Shown here: positions 61,775-64,000 of the stretch, piece after piece
How positions within the stretch are numbered: the stretch's first letter is position 1
How the letters are laid out: the number at the start of each line of letters is the position of its first letter
NCBI RefSeq assembly: GCF_003952225.1
Contig: NZ_CP034437.1
Span: forward strand, 4,168,501 to 4,232,500
Length of the DNA stretch: 64,000 nucleotides
Origin: Paenibacillus albus
GTDB taxonomy: Bacteria > Bacillota > Bacilli > Paenibacillales > Paenibacillaceae
Direction: 5' to 3'
The notes under the pieces: model-generated
What the model saw: only the letters and a program-made list of their open reading frames with translations
Told to the model about the DNA's origin: nothing
Databases searched by the model: none
Translations under genes and position numbers: made by a program

Positions 61775-63258
61775 TCAGCCCTTCAGCTCCACCGTTTTTG
61801 TTGCAATCTTCCTCGTAAATTCAATGTCATGTTCTACAAAAATTAAAGTAGGCTGATGTTCTAGCAGCACGTCCTCGATCTGCATCCGGGAGATAACGTC
61901 TATGAAGTTAAGCGGTTCATCCCAAACATGCAGATGGGCTACTTCAGAAAGGCTTTTAGCGATCAAGACCTTCTTCTTCTGTCCTCCACTGAACAAAGAC
62001 ATGTCTTTTTCAAACTGTAAGCGGGAGAAATCGAGCTTTCGCAAAATCGCCTTAAACAAGCTTTCATCAATTCCCTGCTCCCTGGCATAATCGGACAAGT
62101 CTCCTCTTAAATGCGAAGTATCCTGGGAGACATAGGAGATTTGCAGCCCGCTGCCTTTTGGAAAGTGCCGGTATACGGTATAGGCTCGCCAAGAATCAGC
62201 TTAAGCAGACTCGACTTTCCCGACCCGTTCGGCCCGGTAAGGGCGATTCGCTCTCCTTGGTTAATACTGAAATTGACGTCCTGGCAAATCGATTTACCCT
62301 CATAGTGAATGGCCACATGCTCTAGTTCAACCAGTAGGGACTTCGGATAAACGAGCTGCGAAATTTGCAGGCTCTCCGAGGTTTCTATATTTTTGAGCAG
62401 CTTGGATTTCTCCTCGATCGAAGATTGCTGTCGCTGCTCAATCGACTTCGAGCGTTTCATCATTTTAGCAGCTTTGTGGCCAATATATCCTTTGTCTACT
62501 TTTGAGCCGGAATTGCGCGTTCCGTTTTTGCTTTTCTCCACCTCATGCGACCATTGGCCGGTTCTTTTGGAGGCATCGGACAGTCGTTTGATATCTTTGA
62601 CGAGTTTTTCGTTTTCCTTCAACTCGAACTGATCCTGCAAATTTTTATTTGCCCACCAGCTGGAAAAGGTTCCTCTTTGAATTTCAATATTGGTTTTATT
62701 AATCGACAGAATATGGTCCACACATTGGTCAAGGAACGCCCGGTCGTGCGACACCAGAATAAACCCTTTTTTACCGTTTAAATATTGGCTGACCAGTTTT
62801 CTGGCGTGTACATCCAAGTGGTTGGTCGGTTCATCGATCAGCAGGAAATGATTTTCCTTTAAAAATAAGGCCGCTAGCTGCACCTTCGTTTGCTCTCCGT
62901 TTGATAACGTGCTATACGGTCGGTACAGTACGTCTTCCGCTACTTTGAGCAGGGAAAGCTCGCGCTCCAGCCGCCAAAGCTCATAATCTGGGTAAATGTC
63001 GCTAACGACATCCATAGTCAGATTATCCGGATCATTGACGGAGAAAGGGAAATAATCAAAGCTGACCGGGGACGAGATGGTTCCACTGTATTCCATTTTT
63101 CCGAGAAGCAGCTTCATAAACGTCGTTTTGCCGCGACCGTTTCTGCCCGTGAATCCCAGTTTCCAATCGGTGTCGATCTGGAAGCTGACCTTCTCGAAAA
63201 TGTTGTCATAGCTGCCTTCATACGCAAAGGTCAGGTTGGATACTTGAATCGTTGACAT
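61775..63258 (-). pseudogene. ABC-F ribosome-protection protein gene (Lsa/Vga-like) with a frameshift
   Basis: Two ABC ATPase domains without membrane parts: first Walker A FTGRNGRGKTTFMKL, signature LSNGEQTKV and LLIDEPTNHLD; a basic interdomain linker (SDASKRTGQWSHEVEKSKNG); second Walker A LTGPNGSGKSSLLKL. The frame breaks near 62150 (QKAAG-); one added base continues with LQISYVSQDTSHLRGDLSDY, the signature LFSGGQKKKV and WDEPLNFIDV. Intact length would be about 494. The second domain is cut here, so the gene is inactive unless the lesion is a base-calling error. Close relatives protect ribosomes from lincosamides, streptogramin A and pleuromutilins. ATG has AGGAGG nine bases upstream. 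Confidence 0.85.
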
Positions 63259-63500
63259 ATTTTGTTACCTCCTGTGTTGAAAAATAAATGAGCTGCGAGA
63301 AAAGTTACTTTTCTCGCAGCTCATAACACACACAGACCAACCCTAACGAAGGGCTGGAACAGGTATATAAAGAGTAAAAGAATAAGTAACTTTCCTGCGG
63401 CCATAAGGAACAAAGCACTGCAAATACAGCTTTGTTTTATCCTCTAATACCGGCAAGAAATATTACATTATTCAATCACTCCTATCGTTAAGATTGGTGC
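63259..63500 (-). promoter_or_regulatory. Leader RNA with attenuator controlling the ABC-F gene
   Basis: The 240-base leader holds a perfect 15-bp hairpin (63290-63322, arm GAGCTGCGAGAAAAG, loop of three) followed by ATTTATTTTT, ending just eight bases before the ribosome site of the ABC-F gene. An upstream segment (63380-63400, GCCGCAGGAAAGTTACTT) resembles the hairpin arm and can pair with it. At 63479-63483 an AGGAG site lies ten bases before ATGTAA (63468-63463), a start codon followed at once by a stop. A TTG frame of 12 codons also begins here. This fits antibiotic-induced ribosome stalling and antitermination. Confidence 0.75.
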
Positions 63501-63501
63501 C

Positions 63502-63530
63502 ATCATACCACAGGGCCGAAGGTGTTTCAA
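63502..63530 (-). promoter_or_regulatory. SigA promoter of the ABC-F leader
   Basis: On the minus strand TTGAAA, 17 bases, TATGAT, with TGG directly before the -10 box (extended -10). Transcription should begin near 63495. Confidence 0.8.
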
Positions 63531-63760
63531 CCCAATAAGGAGCTAGTCGATCAGGCTGACAATGATGCCAGCTGGATCGGCAGCCTACATAAATCGTCAA
63601 ATTCCCGACCTAAGCCGGGAAGAACCTCATCTGCGGACGGTGTTTCCTTGGATGGAGTTTCGATATAGTTCTAATAGTAGAAAACACCAGCTTATGCTTC
63701 CGATGTTAGTTCTCGCTTACAGGAAGAAGTATCTCAAAAACTCTTAGGGGGATTCACCAC

Positions 63761-64000
63761 ATGTCTGAACCCGTGCTTTCGCTTCGCAATTTGACCAAAA
63801 GGATCGGCAGACGCAATATTGTCGACAATCTCACATTCGATATCCCCGCAGGGGAAGTATTCGGATTTCTGGGCCCGAACGGCGCAGGCAAAACAACTAC
63901 CATCCGGATGATCGTCGGATTGATCTCGATGACGAAAGGAGAAGCGATCATCAAAGGCGTCTCCGTCCGCAGCCATTTTGAGCTCGCGATGACCCATGTC
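63761..64000 (+). CDS. ABC transporter ATP-binding protein, partial at the window end
   Basis: The first 80 residues are seen: LSLRNLTKRIGRRNIVDNL, then the Walker A motif FLGPNGAGKTTTIRMIVGL. This matches ATPases of the CcmA/drug-export type (ABC-2 systems). AGGGGG lies about nine bases before ATG. The gene continues past the window. The stretch 63531-63760 before it shows no gene; one frame without a start reads on to a stop at 63667. Confidence 0.88.
   Translation, partial: MSEPVLSLRNLTKRIGRRNIVDNLTFDIPAGEVFGFLGPNGAGKTTTIRMIVGLISMTKGEAIIKGVSVRSHFELAMTHV

Overview
The window looks like a piece of the chromosome of an endospore-forming Firmicute of the Paenibacillaceae (Paenibacillus or Cohnella type). 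The reasons are a complete GerA/GerB/GerC germinant-receptor operon, strong AGGAGG-type ribosome binding sites with frequent GTG and TTG starts, lipoproteins instead of periplasmic proteins, YesN/YesM-type and AraC-type regulators, and many Gfo/Idh/MocA oxidoreductases. No tRNA, rRNA, CRISPR array, insertion sequence or phage module was seen.

Layout. 0-6 kb: a VIT1/CCC1-like metal transporter, then a compact membrane flavin redox module (heme-binding-type membrane protein, RnfD-like protein, ApbE flavin transferase, FMN-binding protein with the SGAT flavinylation motif), divergent from an OmpR-type two-component system. 6-9.7 kb: a spore germination operon in the order gerB-gerA-gerC. 9.8-23.6 kb: a purine degradation region read leftward. 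It holds xanthine dehydrogenase with its maturation genes, then OHCU decarboxylase/urate oxidase, 5-hydroxyisourate hydrolase, allantoinase, allantoate amidohydrolase, an unusual M20 hydrolase and malate synthase G. Together these could carry xanthine to malate. 23.6-38.7 kb: mixed accessory genes. They include a glutathione peroxidase remnant, an HTH regulator followed by a 12-codon ORF, a sugar/polyol oxidation cluster with an AraC regulator, an acetamidase/formamidase, a FusB-type EF-G-binding protein behind a leader-peptide attenuator, and a TetR gene with a 36-bp perfect palindromic operator. 38.7-52.7 kb: ankyrin protein, PhyH dioxygenase, a class B penicillin-binding protein, cytosolic MsrA, an extracytoplasmic methionine-sulfoxide repair operon (CcdA, thioredoxin-like lipoprotein, MsrAB lipoprotein) joined to a YesN/YesM-like two-component system, and LysR/SDR genes. 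52.8-64 kb: two clan GH-D/GH31 glycosidases, a GMC oxidoreductase, a small island of immunity-like genes (ankyrin, barstar, unknowns), and a frameshifted ABC-F ribosome-protection gene behind a textbook transcription attenuator. The window ends inside an ABC transporter ATPase gene.

General points. At least five reading frames carry one lesion each (near 37795, 46672, 50752, 61140 and 62150). Some may be base-calling errors and some real decay. A family of short intergenic repeats built around GC-rich hairpins, with flanks like CTGCCCGTTAGCT and GTTGTGCTATCGTG, sits between many transcription units and often doubles as a terminator. The most interesting regulatory findings are the two antibiotic-response style leaders (FusB-like gene, ABC-F gene) and the regulator/mini-ORF pair at 25.7 kb.
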